A stretch of 35,555 nt of DNA from an uncultured Collinsella sp. Lineage in GTDB: Bacteria > Actinomycetota > Coriobacteriia > Coriobacteriales > Coriobacteriaceae. Position numbers and translations under genes: made by a program. Under the pieces are notes generated by a model that ran no database searches, had not been told where the DNA came from, and worked only from the letters and a program-made list of their open reading frames with translations. Shown here in pieces: positions 1 through 8,431 of the stretch. The stretch's first letter is position 1. The number at the start of each line of letters is the position of its first letter. The stretch spans positions 1 through 35,555 of the forward strand of contig CABURV010000017.1 of NCBI GenBank assembly GCA_902494035.1, written 5' to 3'.

Positions 1-466
1 CAACCGGCGCACACGCGTCACGGCGCCAGACGGCGCAAAGCGGCTCAATCCCCCGCTCCTCGCGCGGCACGCACACGTCGAGCGCCTCGGCCTCGACACA
101 GCCGGCAAGGGCACCGATTAGCTCCGAAGAGACAAACGGCATATCACAGGCGACGATAGCCACGAGAGGCAGCCGGGCCGCAGTCAGCGAGCTCGCGATG
201 CCGCGCATGGCGCCCGCCGGCCCCTCAAGGTCCGGCACTATTCGCGGCACCAGGCCGCCAAACGTGCGCTCCATAAGATAGGCAAGCTCGCTGGGGCGCG
301 AAGTCGTCACGACCAACTCGCCGGCAACTGGCGCCAGCCGACCCAGCACGCGCTCGATGAGCGGCTCGCCGCAAAACGCCATGCGTGCCTTATCGCAGCC
401 CATGCGCGAGGACAGCCCGCCCGCCTGGACGACACAAGAAAGATCAGCCCGTCTTACGGTAGTCAT
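1..466 (-). CDS. mobA: Molybdenum cofactor guanylyltransferase MobA, 3' end cut by window
   Basis: Transfers GMP from GTP to molybdopterin to form the bis-guanine dinucleotide cofactor used by DMSO-reductase-family enzymes such as formate dehydrogenase; acts in the cytoplasm. The visible 155 residues start at ATG 464-466, preceded by a GGAGGTG ribosome binding site at 476-482. Residues 13-25 read VVQAGGLSSRMGC followed by DKA, the nucleotide-binding signature of the MobA family (normally LAGGxSxRMGxDKA), and a later CDMPF matches the family's metal-binding DMP motif. The frame stays open to position 1, so the C-terminal part lies outside; E. coli MobA is about 194 residues. It follows selB and selC on the same strand. 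MobA is the best fit because of its setting among Mo/Se genes; other MobA-like nucleotidyltransferases share the fold. Confidence 0.88.
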   Translation of the reverse strand, partial: MTTVRRADLSCVVQAGGLSSRMGCDKARMAFCGEPLIERVLGRLAPVAGELVVTTSRPSELAYLMERTFGGLVPRIVPDLEGPAGAMRGIASSLTAARLPLVAIVACDMPFVSSELIGALAGCVEAEALDVCVPREERGIEPLCAVWRRDACAPV

Positions 467-620
467 ACGGCAAAACACCTCCATCGGCATGCTCAAAACC
501 CGGCACACGAAGCCAAATACCGTCGCCGATTAAGCGGGCGGCACGGCAAACCCATGCAAAACAAAACAGCGCCTTTGCGGCACGCAGCAAGACCGCGAGC
601 ACAAAAGCGCTGGTAGCGTA

Positions 621-717
621 TGGCGGGAACGTATGTGAATCGAACACATCCAAGACGTTTTGCACGCCTCGCAACGGTTTTGAGGACCGCGGAGCCCACC
701 GGAGCCCATCCGTTCCC
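621..717 (-). tRNA. selC: tRNA-Sec (UCA anticodon)
   Basis: A 97-nt selenocysteine tRNA, including an encoded CCA at 621-623. Features seen on the minus strand: acceptor GGGAACG paired to CGTTCCC, a 6-bp D stem with a CGGT loop, an anticodon loop CCTCAAA centred on TCA, a long variable arm (7 bp including G-U pairs, loop TGCAAAA), and a 5-bp T stem ATGTG/CACAT around TTCGATT. The eighth acceptor position (G against A) looks mismatched. The TCA anticodon, the extra-long D stem and the large variable arm are diagnostic of selC. It lies 36 nt downstream of selB, so it may be cotranscribed with selA-selB or driven by its own promoter. Confidence 0.95.
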
Positions 718-729
718 AAGTGCGGCGGT

Positions 730-738
730 ATTTTACCA
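730..738 (-). promoter_or_regulatory. Possible extended -10 promoter for selC
   Basis: On the minus strand the selB-selC spacer contains TGGTAAAAT, an extended -10 (TG-N-TAAAAT), ending 12 nt before the first tRNA base. No good -35 lies at the usual distance; TTGACT is present but only 11 bp upstream. It would start transcription a few bases before the mature tRNA. Confidence 0.35.
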
Positions 739-753
739 AACCGAGCAGTCAAT

Positions 754-2721
754 CTAGCGCAGGGACCTCAGGCCGCCGGCCTCCTTGTCGAGCACCGTAA
801 AGCGCACGGCATCCAGGTGCTCCAAAATGCTGATGGCACGTTTGCGCGACACACCCAGGGCCTCGCGCAGCACGCTCGTGGTGGCAGCGCCGCCGGCTGC
901 CTCAATGGCGGCGGCAACAAGCTCGCGCGCATGGGCCTCGGCGGCAGCAGACAGGGCAACGTCGCGCTCGACCTTAACGATCGAGCGGTTGAGCGAAAGC
1001 TCGCGCAGGGCACGCGTCATGGTGTCGCGATCGAGCTGCAACTGCTCGCCAACCTCGGGCAGTGTCGGCGCATCGAGGCCAGCTTCATCCAGCAAGGCAA
1101 CGATACGTTCGCAGGCCTCGCGCACCACACGCGCCGCGGCGGCAGCGGAGTGCGGGTCGAACACCTCGGCGCCCTCGGCGGCACACACGCCACGCGAGCA
1201 GCCCTCGGCAATCAGAGCCGCGGCAACGCCTTCATCAGCGGCAGGCCACGCAGCATGGGCAACGGCGCCGGGCGTAAAGCCCGTCTCCTTGGGAGCCGCC
1301 GCGTGCATGGCTGATAGGGTCGCCGCCAGTGCACCCATCGCGGCGTCGAGCGCGGAAGCGTCTGCATACAGCGAGTCATCCGAGCCAGCAAGCGCGCTAG
1401 CAGCGCCCTTCGCCACCAACCCGCGCAGTGCGGCATCGACCTCGCCGACACCAAGATCCAAAGCCTCGGCAACATTAACCGCCGTAACCGGCAGCGTCTG
1501 CAGCGCCAGCCAAGCGCCCACACCGCCCGCGATATCGCCGGACTCGAGCGCCGCATACAGTGCACGCTCTCCTTCGGCAAGCTCGCGCGAGCGACGGCAG
1601 CGCGAAAGCAGCACGCGCCCGCCGCCAATAAGCATCACGGGCGAATAGGACAGCACCACGGCATGGTCCCCGGCACGTAGCGGCAGCGAGTTTTCCAAGC
1701 GCACCTGAACGATACGGGTCTCGCCCACCGCCATGGGGGCCTCACCCTCCATGAACATGATGCGACCGACGACCTCGGCCGTACCCGCCATCACGTGCAC
1801 ACGCGCACCCGACTCGAGCACACGCGGCTTGGCGCCCTCGCGACCCAAATACGTAAACGTCATCATAAAGCGCATCGTCTGGCCAAAGCGGCCCGCCACG
1901 CCGAGCATCTCACCGCGATCGAGCGCGGCGACAGCATCGCCCACCAAGTTGAGCGCCACACGCTGACCGGGCAACGCCCGCGGCGTATCGCCATGCACCT
2001 GAATCCCGCGCACGCGACAGACCGTACGCGACGGCAAAGCCATCAGCTCGTCGCCCACCGCAACCGGCGCATCGTGCAACGTTCCCGTCAACACGGTACC
2101 GGCGCCCTTGATCGTAAAGCAGCGGTCGATGGGCAGACGCGGTGCGGCATCGGTGAGCTCGCCACGGGCACGGCAGGCATCCCAGCAAGCGGCAACCTGC
2201 TCGTCGAGCGCAGCCAGCAGGTCATCGATTCCCGCGCCGGTCTTGGACGACACGGGCACGATCGGCGCGTCCGCAAACACGGTGTCCGAAAGAAAATCGT
2301 CCACGTCGAGCTCGGCCAGCTCAATCATTTCGCTATCGGCCAGGTCGCACATCGTCAGCGCGACCACCATGTGCGTGACGCCCAGCAGCTCCAGCACATG
2401 CACGTGCTCGCGGGTCTGCGGCATCACACCCTCGACGGCCGAAACCACCAGCACGGCCACGTCGATACCCGTGGCACCCTGCACCATGGCGCGCAAGTAA
2501 TGCGCGTGGCCCGGCACGTCGACCAGGCCGACGATCTTGCCACTCGGCAGCGCCAGCTCGCCAAAGCCCAGCTCCACGGTCATACCGCGACGGCGCTCAA
2601 CCTCCAGACGGTCGGGATTCTTGCCGGTCAGCGCCTCGATCAGTGCCGACTTACCGTGATCGACGTGGCCCGCCGTGCCAACAATAACGGGACACTCCAC
2701 CAGCGCTTGAACCTCACTCAT
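754..2721 (-). CDS. selB: Selenocysteine-specific translation elongation factor SelB
   Basis: SelB is a GTPase that carries Sec-tRNA-Sec to the ribosome and binds the SECIS hairpin just after the UGA codon. The N-terminus has the G1 loop GHVDHGKS (about residues 18-25) and the G3 motif DVPGH, and resembles EF-Tu; the central part holds the beta-barrel domains. The C-terminal third has the alternating helix-rich, winged-helix-like sequence expected of the SECIS-binding part. The length of 655 residues compares with 614 in E. coli. The start ATG at 2719-2721 overlaps the selA stop codon (ATGA), so the two are translationally coupled. The targets visible in this window are fdhF and selD. Confidence 0.96.
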   Translation of the reverse strand: MSEVQALVECPVIVGTAGHVDHGKSALIEALTGKNPDRLEVERRRGMTVELGFGELALPSGKIVGLVDVPGHAHYLRAMVQGATGIDVAVLVVSAVEGVMPQTREHVHVLELLGVTHMVVALTMCDLADSEMIELAELDVDDFLSDTVFADAPIVPVSSKTGAGIDDLLAALDEQVAACWDACRARGELTDAAPRLPIDRCFTIKGAGTVLTGTLHDAPVAVGDELMALPSRTVCRVRGIQVHGDTPRALPGQRVALNLVGDAVAALDRGEMLGVAGRFGQTMRFMMTFTYLGREGAKPRVLESGARVHVMAGTAEVVGRIMFMEGEAPMAVGETRIVQVRLENSLPLRAGDHAVVLSYSPVMLIGGGRVLLSRCRRSRELAEGERALYAALESGDIAGGVGAWLALQTLPVTAVNVAEALDLGVGEVDAALRGLVAKGAASALAGSDDSLYADASALDAAMGALAATLSAMHAAAPKETGFTPGAVAHAAWPAADEGVAAALIAEGCSRGVCAAEGAEVFDPHSAAAAARVVREACERIVALLDEAGLDAPTLPEVGEQLQLDRDTMTRALRELSLNRSIVKVERDVALSAAAEAHARELVAAAIEAAGGAATTSVLREALGVSRKRAISILEHLDAVRFTVLDKEAGGLRSLR

Positions 2722-4175
2722 CGAGCAATCGCCTTCTCAACGCACGCGACGAGCGTCGATGCCGCCGTCTCGATATCGCGGTCGCCCACGAGCGTGCGCA
2801 CATCAAACAGAATGCGATCGCGCGAGGCGCGCGTGACGACCGGCGTATCGAAGTCTTGGACGAGCGAGCGCTTGAGCGCGTCGACGGACAGGCGCCCGTC
2901 GACCGGGCAGACGGCCACGCACATCGTGGGCAGCTCGACGGTAGGCAGCGAGCCGCCACCGGGGGTCGACGATTCCTCGGCAATCTCCACCTGCACGGCG
3001 CACGGGCAACCCGCCTTATCGAGGCCTGCCGTCATCAGCTCGCGCAGCTTGCGTGCGCGACGCTCCAGATGAGCCTGCGGAAGCGTGAGCATGTTGAGCA
3101 CCGGCACCTCGCGATGGGCCACATCCGCCCCATCCATGTAAATGCGCAGTGTAGCCTCGAGCGCCGCCAGTGCGAGCTTTCCCGGACGCAGGGCACGCAT
3201 AAGCGGATGCGACCCGCAGGCCTGGACCAGATCGCGACGACCCATGATAATGCCCGCCTGTGCGGCACCGAGCAGCTTATCGCCCGAGCACGACACGATA
3301 TCGAGCCCCGCCGAAACTGAAGCCGGCGTGGTTTCTTCGCCGCCGCGCACCAAGATGTCGTCGGGCAACAGCGCGCCCGACCCCTGGTCCTCGTAGAACA
3401 GCAGGCCATGCTTGTGGGCAAGCGCCGCAAGCTCCCGAGAACCCACCTCCTCGTGGAAACCCTCGATGCGATAGTTGGAAGGATGGACCTTGAGGATCAT
3501 CGCCGTATCGGGCGTGATGGCGCGCTCGTAGTCGCTCAAATGCGTGCGGTTGGTGGCCCCGACCTCAACGAGCTTGGCACCCGAGGCCTCCATAACATCG
3601 GGGATACGGAAGCTGCCGCCGATCTCGACAAGCTCGCCGCGGCTGACGATGACTTCCTTGCCCGCGGCGTGAGTCGCCAGCACCAACAGCACGGCGGCCG
3701 CGTTATTGTTAACGACCAGCGCGTCCTCGGCACCGGTAAGCGAGCGGATGAGCTGAGCGGCGTGCTCCTTGCGCGACCCGCGCGAGCAGGTATCCACGCT
3801 GTACTCGAGCGTGCTGTAGCCGCGCGCGACCTCGGCCACGGCCTTGGCGGCCGACTCCGCGAGCGGGGCGCGGCCCAGGTTGGTATGGATGACCACACCC
3901 GTGGCGTTAACGGCGGGACGCAGGCTCGGCAGTGCAGAGCGATGCGCACGCCACTCGATGGCCGAGGCCAGCTCGCGCTTGGAACGCGGAGCGGCACCGG
4001 CACGAATCGCGGCGCGCTCTTCGTCAAGCTCAGCCGTCACGGCAGCATGGACCACCGCGTCGCAGGTCTCCCCCGCCGCCTTCACCACCGGCCACTCGGC
4101 TAGCAGCTCGTTGACGGAAGGAATGGCGCGCAGGCGGGCGCGCACTTCATCGGACATGTTCTGGCTATCGCTCAT
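2718..4175 (-). CDS. selA: L-seryl-tRNA(Sec) selenium transferase SelA
   Basis: A pyridoxal-phosphate enzyme that converts Ser-tRNA-Sec to Sec-tRNA-Sec using selenophosphate. The 485 residues match the bacterial SelA family along their length: an N-terminal helical region with IPSVNELL, the NATGVVIHTNLGRAPL block at about 90-105, and the PLP lysine in SGDKLLGAAQAG (K300; K295 in E. coli). The start ATG at 4173-4175 follows a GAAAGG ribosome binding site. It overlaps selB by 4 nt and lies 52 nt after the molybdopterin oxidoreductase gene, so it may share that transcript. Confidence 0.97.
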   Translation of the reverse strand: MSDSQNMSDEVRARLRAIPSVNELLAEWPVVKAAGETCDAVVHAAVTAELDEERAAIRAGAAPRSKRELASAIEWRAHRSALPSLRPAVNATGVVIHTNLGRAPLAESAAKAVAEVARGYSTLEYSVDTCSRGSRKEHAAQLIRSLTGAEDALVVNNNAAAVLLVLATHAAGKEVIVSRGELVEIGGSFRIPDVMEASGAKLVEVGATNRTHLSDYERAITPDTAMILKVHPSNYRIEGFHEEVGSRELAALAHKHGLLFYEDQGSGALLPDDILVRGGEETTPASVSAGLDIVSCSGDKLLGAAQAGIIMGRRDLVQACGSHPLMRALRPGKLALAALEATLRIYMDGADVAHREVPVLNMLTLPQAHLERRARKLRELMTAGLDKAGCPCAVQVEIAEESSTPGGGSLPTVELPTMCVAVCPVDGRLSVDALKRSLVQDFDTPVVTRASRDRILFDVRTLVGDRDIETAASTLVACVEKAIAR

Positions 4176-4227
4176 GTGCAGCCTTTCAAAAGAAACGTGG
4201 ATCAGTCAAATGCATCAGCTGAGTCAA

Positions 4228-6345
4228 TTACTCGTCATTATCCTCGCACGCGACAATCTTTTCCACGCGAACGGCGTTTTCCTGGGTGAGTGCGGCGCCC
4301 GTCAACGGGTCCCAACGCAACGGCGTATGGTCGAGCGGGCCCACGCCCAAGGCTTGAACGCCACCGGCATCGGCGCCAAACGAACGCCCGCCGGGAGCGG
4401 CCGAGGTGAAGATGCACGCCGGATGCAGATACGGCGTCGTCTCCACGCGCACGCGGTCGCGGCCCATGTCGCTCACAAGCTCGACGACCTCGCCATCGGC
4501 GATACCCATGCGAGCGGCGACATCGGCGTTCATCTGCACAGCGTCCAAGTCCGACCCCATCTCGGCGGCACCGGCCGCCGCGAGTCTGCGCGAGGTATGC
4601 GACTCAAAGGGACGGTTGCCGCTAATGAGGCGAAACATCCCCGAGTCGGGCTCCACCATGGGAGCGATCCAGTTGGGTATTCGACCCAGGCCGGCTCGTT
4701 CCCACACGTCGCTTGCCAGCGCAATTTTGCCGCCATCCAAGGGAATCGCCGGCTCGCCCGTACGCGACGGCAACGCAACACCTGTGTCGGCCCAGCCGCG
4801 CTCCTTGAGCTCGTCCAGATTGATCCCAAAAGGCGCTACCTGGGCAGCCGCCAGATCGTCGGGCGTAAAGTCGAAGCACTCACCAACGCCGCAGGCCGCA
4901 GCCAACCCGGCAAAGATCTCCCGACCGGGACGCGTGTCGTCATGCAGCACGGGCAGCACGGCGTTGCGGTAGAACACGCGTGCATCGTTAACACCCATCA
5001 CCGTGCCCACACCGCGGTCGGCCTCCAGATACGTCACGTCGGGCAGCACGAAGTCAGAAGCACGCGCCGTCTCGGACCAGCGAATATCAATCGTCACGAG
5101 CAAGTCGAGCTGCTGCAAAATACCCAACCAAGCCTGTGCATTGCCATAGCCCGCACCGGGGTTACTGGCATAGACGATGAGCCCGCGCAAATCGCCGGCA
5201 AGAATCGACTGACCGATGGTCGTGCACAGACCGCGCTCGGGGTCGACGAGCGGATAGCGCTCGGACCCCAGCTTGGACATACGCGGCACCGGCGGCGTCG
5301 CAAAGCGTGCGGGATCGAGGTCGCCCAGCACAAGCGGTGTAGGTGGATTGAGCGCGCCGCCCGCGTGTCCGATGCAGCCCAGCAGCACATCGACCAAGCA
5401 GATAGCGCGCGCGGTCTGGGTGCTATTGGCATACGCGATACCGATGCCACCATGAAAGCCCGCATCTACCACAGCGGCGGGCGCGGCGGCAGCGAGATCG
5501 CGCGCCGTGGCGACAATCTCTGCGGCCGGCACGTCGCACATCGACTCGGCCCACTCGGGCGTCCAAGCACGGGCCGCCTGCGTCAACTCGTCAAAACCCG
5601 TGGTATAGCGGGCAACAAACTCGTGGTCGTACAGGTCCTCGGCAATCAAGACATGGGCAATACCCAACAGCAGCGCCAAGTCGCAGCCCGGGCGCACGCG
5701 CAGCCAGCGGTCGGCAAGCGCAGCCGAGCCACTGCGCCGAGGGTCGACCACGATAATCTTCGCCCCACGTCGACGGGCATCGTTGAGCGCATCAACGGCC
5801 CCCATCGTCGACGAATCGACAATGGAACGCCCCAGGTACATGATGCAATCGGTATGAGCGAGGTCGGAGGCGGGACTATAACCCAGGCTGTGCTCCCAAC
5901 CGGTAAGTCGACTTACCTCGCAGGCGCCATCGGCACCGTACACGTTAGGCGAACCCAACGCATGCATAAAGCGATAGGCCCAGTAGCGGTCGAACGAGGG
6001 GACGCCGAGCGTCATGCCCAGTGCACGAGGCCCGCGCTCGTCAACAATCTCCCCAAGGCGCGCTGCAATCTGCGCGAACGCCTCGTCCCACGAAATCACA
6101 TCGAACCCCGAGCCATCAGTTCGTCGGCGCATGGGATGCACAATGCGATCGCGATCGTCAAACGGCATTGCCAGGCGATGCCGTCCGCGGGCGCACAGGG
6201 CACGCGCCGCGCACGGATGTCCCGGCACCGGCAACTCGGCCACCACACGCCCATCCTTAACATGGGCCGCAAAGGCGCAATCGGCATAGCATCCCCCGCA
6301 TGTGGTCAACACGGCGCGACCGTCACGCTTCACAGCAGATGCCAT
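4228..6345 (-). CDS. Cytoplasmic molybdopterin oxidoreductase with Cys Mo ligand (DMSO reductase family)
   Basis: Catalytic subunit of a molybdenum bis-guanine-dinucleotide enzyme, 705 residues. It has an N-terminal [4Fe-4S] motif C16-x2-C19-x3-C23-x27-C51, the central molybdopterin-binding domains, and a C-terminal dinucleotide-binding domain (GNRPFESHTSRR region). Lined up with FdhF in this window, its Cys in ADGACEVS falls on the position of the catalytic Sec, and the following residue is Glu rather than the His essential in formate dehydrogenases; the Lys after the fourth cluster Cys is Arg (CARG). It is therefore probably not a formate dehydrogenase, and closer to the thiosulfate/polysulfide reductase-like branch. 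No Tat signal, iron-sulfur partner or membrane anchor is adjacent. ATG 6343-6345 was chosen because AAAGGGG lies 8 nt upstream; a longer frame to 6411 lacks such a site. The substrate is unknown. Confidence 0.85.
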   Translation of the reverse strand: MASAVKRDGRAVLTTCGGCYADCAFAAHVKDGRVVAELPVPGHPCAARALCARGRHRLAMPFDDRDRIVHPMRRRTDGSGFDVISWDEAFAQIAARLGEIVDERGPRALGMTLGVPSFDRYWAYRFMHALGSPNVYGADGACEVSRLTGWEHSLGYSPASDLAHTDCIMYLGRSIVDSSTMGAVDALNDARRRGAKIIVVDPRRSGSAALADRWLRVRPGCDLALLLGIAHVLIAEDLYDHEFVARYTTGFDELTQAARAWTPEWAESMCDVPAAEIVATARDLAAAAPAAVVDAGFHGGIGIAYANSTQTARAICLVDVLLGCIGHAGGALNPPTPLVLGDLDPARFATPPVPRMSKLGSERYPLVDPERGLCTTIGQSILAGDLRGLIVYASNPGAGYGNAQAWLGILQQLDLLVTIDIRWSETARASDFVLPDVTYLEADRGVGTVMGVNDARVFYRNAVLPVLHDDTRPGREIFAGLAAACGVGECFDFTPDDLAAAQVAPFGINLDELKERGWADTGVALPSRTGEPAIPLDGGKIALASDVWERAGLGRIPNWIAPMVEPDSGMFRLISGNRPFESHTSRRLAAAGAAEMGSDLDAVQMNADVAARMGIADGEVVELVSDMGRDRVRVETTPYLHPACIFTSAAPGGRSFGADAGGVQALGVGPLDHTPLRWDPLTGAALTQENAVRVEKIVACEDNDE

Positions 6346-6409
6346 CTCGATTACCCCTTTCATCAGCCAAACACAACAGGCCAAAAGCCCGGCAACGAGC
6401 CCCAGACCC

Positions 6410-6445
6410 AAAAAGCCTCCCGCACGGCAACGCCCCGCGGGAGGC
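6410..6445 (-). terminator. Strong Rho-independent terminator after focA
   Basis: On the minus strand a perfect 9-bp stem (GCCTCCCGC/GCGGGAGGC at 6437-6445 and 6415-6423) with a 13-nt loop is followed directly by TTTTT. It lies 22 nt after the focA stop codon and closes the formate hydrogenlyase operon. Confidence 0.92.
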
Positions 6446-6467
6446 CCAACGTCAAACAGACGGTACC

Positions 6468-7307
6468 TTACGCCTCGGACTTCTTAGCGTAGATAAACCA
6501 GTAGCCGAGCGCGACCAGAACCGCGCCGCCCACGATGTTGCCCAGCGTGGCGGCGGACAGGTTAAACGCAATGCCCGCGGCGTTGAGCGCATCGGCGCCG
6601 GCGACCTCGGCACCGTAGCCGCATGCATGCATCACGGCACCCATGGGCAAAAAGTACATGTTGGCGACGCAGTGCTCAAAACCGCAGGCCACAAAGGCGG
6701 CGATGGGCAGCAGAATGCCCACAACCTTATCGACCACGGTCTTGCCGGCGGTACCAATCCACACGGCCAGGCACACAAAGATGTTGCACAGGATGCCGCG
6801 GAAGAAGATCGTCACCCAGTCGATGGTCACCTTGCCGGCGGCGACGCTCACCATGGAATTGGCGACCGCCTCGCCGTTGAGCTTGTAAATGCCGGCCATG
6901 TACACCAAAAAGACGATGAACAGGGCACCGACAAAGTTACCGACCCATACGACGACCCAAGCCTTGAGCATCTGAGCCAGGGTGATCTTTTTACTCTTGA
7001 GCGCGCAGACCATAAGCGAGTTGCCGGTAAACAGCTCGGCGCCGCACACCAGCACCAGCACCAGGCCCAGGCAAAAGCACAGGCCGCCCACGACACGCTG
7101 GGCACCCCAGCCCAGCGTGCTGTCGCTCAAAAACACCGTAAAGAACAGGCCGCCGAAGGCGATAAACGCACCGGCGAACATTGCCAACAGAAAGGCCTTG
7201 GCGACCGGCAGGTTAGCCTTGGTCACGCCGGCGGTCTCGGTCTTGGACTCGATCGCGGCGGGTGCCAGGCAATCGGGAGCGGGGTACTCCACCTTGGAAT
7301 CTGCCAT
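6468..7307 (-). CDS. focA: Formate channel of the FNT family (FocA-like)
   Basis: A pentameric inner-membrane channel that moves formate (possibly with a proton) in or out of the cell. The 279 residues form about six hydrophobic segments with FNT features: AKAFLLAMFAGAFIAFGG near the N-terminus, a GAELFTGNS block between segments 2 and 3, WVGNFVGA, GILCNIFVCLAVW and GFEHCVANMYFLP. An N-terminal cytoplasmic stretch of about 40 residues precedes segment 1. ATG 7305-7307 was chosen, with AGGAAAG upstream, rather than the longer frame to 7340. It is the last gene of the hydrogenlyase operon, which fits formate supply to FdhF. FNT members for nitrite or hydrosulfide exist, but the context favours formate. 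Confidence 0.92.
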   Translation of the reverse strand: MADSKVEYPAPDCLAPAAIESKTETAGVTKANLPVAKAFLLAMFAGAFIAFGGLFFTVFLSDSTLGWGAQRVVGGLCFCLGLVLVLVCGAELFTGNSLMVCALKSKKITLAQMLKAWVVVWVGNFVGALFIVFLVYMAGIYKLNGEAVANSMVSVAAGKVTIDWVTIFFRGILCNIFVCLAVWIGTAGKTVVDKVVGILLPIAAFVACGFEHCVANMYFLPMGAVMHACGYGAEVAGADALNAAGIAFNLSAATLGNIVGGAVLVALGYWFIYAKKSEA

Positions 7308-7346
7308 GTCAATCACTTCTTTCCTATTCAGCAGAGGCAAGCGCTG

Positions 7347-7850
7347 CTATAGCTCCTGCCCCAAGCGGACAAAGTGGGAAAAGTCGTTGGCGGCCACGGC
7401 GTCGTACACGGCGTCGACGGCCTCAAAGACCTCCGGGGACATGGGGTTATAGAACTCCGTATCGCCCGGCTGAATCCCTATGAAGACGATATCTTCGCAC
7501 GATTGCTCAATCTCTTCGATCAGAATCGACAAGGGAAGCGAATGCGTGGTGAACATCGACTTGCGCGCGACGTCGGTCTTATCGAGCAGGCGGATGGCAC
7601 CGACGGGCAGCGCCATGTCGGCGGCATCGACCAACACCAGGCGCGGCGGACGCTCGCGCTTGACCTCGATGATGTCGTCCTCGGGCGTTTGCCCACCGTC
7701 GATGGTGTACCAACCGGCGATGGGCGTGTCCTCCATCTTTTTGGAGAGCACGGGGCCGGCGGCATCGTCGGCGCGCAGCACGCTTCCCGCCGTGAGCACA
7801 ATGCCCGCAAACGGGGCGCCGTTCACACGGCCATCCACAACGCGACCCAT
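7347..7850 (-). CDS. hycI: Hydrogenase maturation endopeptidase HycI
   Basis: A nickel-dependent checkpoint protease that removes the C-terminal tail of the large hydrogenase subunit after Ni-Fe insertion; here the target is HyfG. The 167 residues show the family pattern: VLRADDAAGP with metal ligand D28, LVDAADM with D75, and TTHSLPL with H103, matching D16, D62 and H90 of E. coli HycI. The IDGGQTPED segment (about 50-58) is also typical. Its TAATG junction with hycH (stop 7850-7852, start 7848-7850) and the GGGGAGG upstream support the start. E. coli hyf lacks a dedicated protease gene while hyc has one, so this operon is a mixture of both layouts. Confidence 0.93.
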   Translation of the reverse strand: MGRVVDGRVNGAPFAGIVLTAGSVLRADDAAGPVLSKKMEDTPIAGWYTIDGGQTPEDDIIEVKRERPPRLVLVDAADMALPVGAIRLLDKTDVARKSMFTTHSLPLSILIEEIEQSCEDIVFIGIQPGDTEFYNPMSPEVFEAVDAVYDAVAANDFSHFVRLGQEL

Positions 7851-8431
7851 TACTGTAGCCTCCCCGTCAGATACACGCCCGACACATCGCGCACGCGCTC
7901 AACCAGATCGCGAAACTTCATTAAGAACGCAACCTGCTGGGCATGCAGGCCAAAGTCGTCGTCGAACACCGAGATGCCGGCCTTGGCCGACCCGCGAAAA
8001 CCGCGCTCGTCAAGCAACGCATCGCAGGCCTCGAGCAGCGACGACACCGCTGCCTTGTCGAGCTGGCACTCGCCAAAGGAGCGGATGGCCTCGAACTTGG
8101 TCTTGGCCTCCCCCTCCGGCAGCGCGTCGACGAGCGAATAGAACACGTTCACCGGCACCGACAGGCGCGGCTCAAAGCAGTCGAGCACGCCAGTGTGGTG
8201 GCCCACGGCGAGCGTGTAGTACAGCACGTCGCAGGCCTCCTGGGGAACGTCTTCCTCGGTCTCCACAAACTTACGCGTGAGCTCATAGAAGACCACCTGG
8301 TCGGGCGTATGGCCCAGGCAGGGGTCGGCGACGCCCTCGGCGGCCTCGTCGCTTGCGCGCGAGGCATCGCCAAAAGAGCCGCCGAGCATGCCGGGGCCCG
8401 CAAAGTAACCAGAGCGGTCCGTGAGCTCCAT
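7850..8431 (-). CDS. hycH: Formate hydrogenlyase maturation protein HycH
   Basis: HycH is needed for assembly of the formate hydrogenlyase large subunit, as a chaperone-like factor whose precise role is not settled. The match to E. coli HycH is strong in the middle: VVFYELTRKFVETEED, ACDVLYYTLAVGHHTGVLDC and KFEAIRSFGE resemble its QLSRKF and VVYYSLAIGHHLGVIDC segments. At 193 residues it is longer than the about 136 of E. coli, mainly through an N-terminal extension of about 40 residues rich in Gly, Ser and Ala. The start abuts the hyfI stop codon with no spacer, and it overlaps hycI. Confidence 0.88.
   Translation of the reverse strand: MELTDRSGYFAGPGMLGGSFGDASRASDEAAEGVADPCLGHTPDQVVFYELTRKFVETEEDVPQEACDVLYYTLAVGHHTGVLDCFEPRLSVPVNVFYSLVDALPEGEAKTKFEAIRSFGECQLDKAAVSSLLEACDALLDERGFRGSAKAGISVFDDDFGLHAQQVAFLMKFRDLVERVRDVSGVYLTGRLQ

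Noticed and set aside
3844..6492. 882-codon plus-strand open frame opposite the molybdopterin oxidoreductase and selA
   Set aside because: It is the antisense shadow of well-supported minus-strand genes in GC-rich DNA, with low-complexity Arg/His/Gly sequence and no family features.
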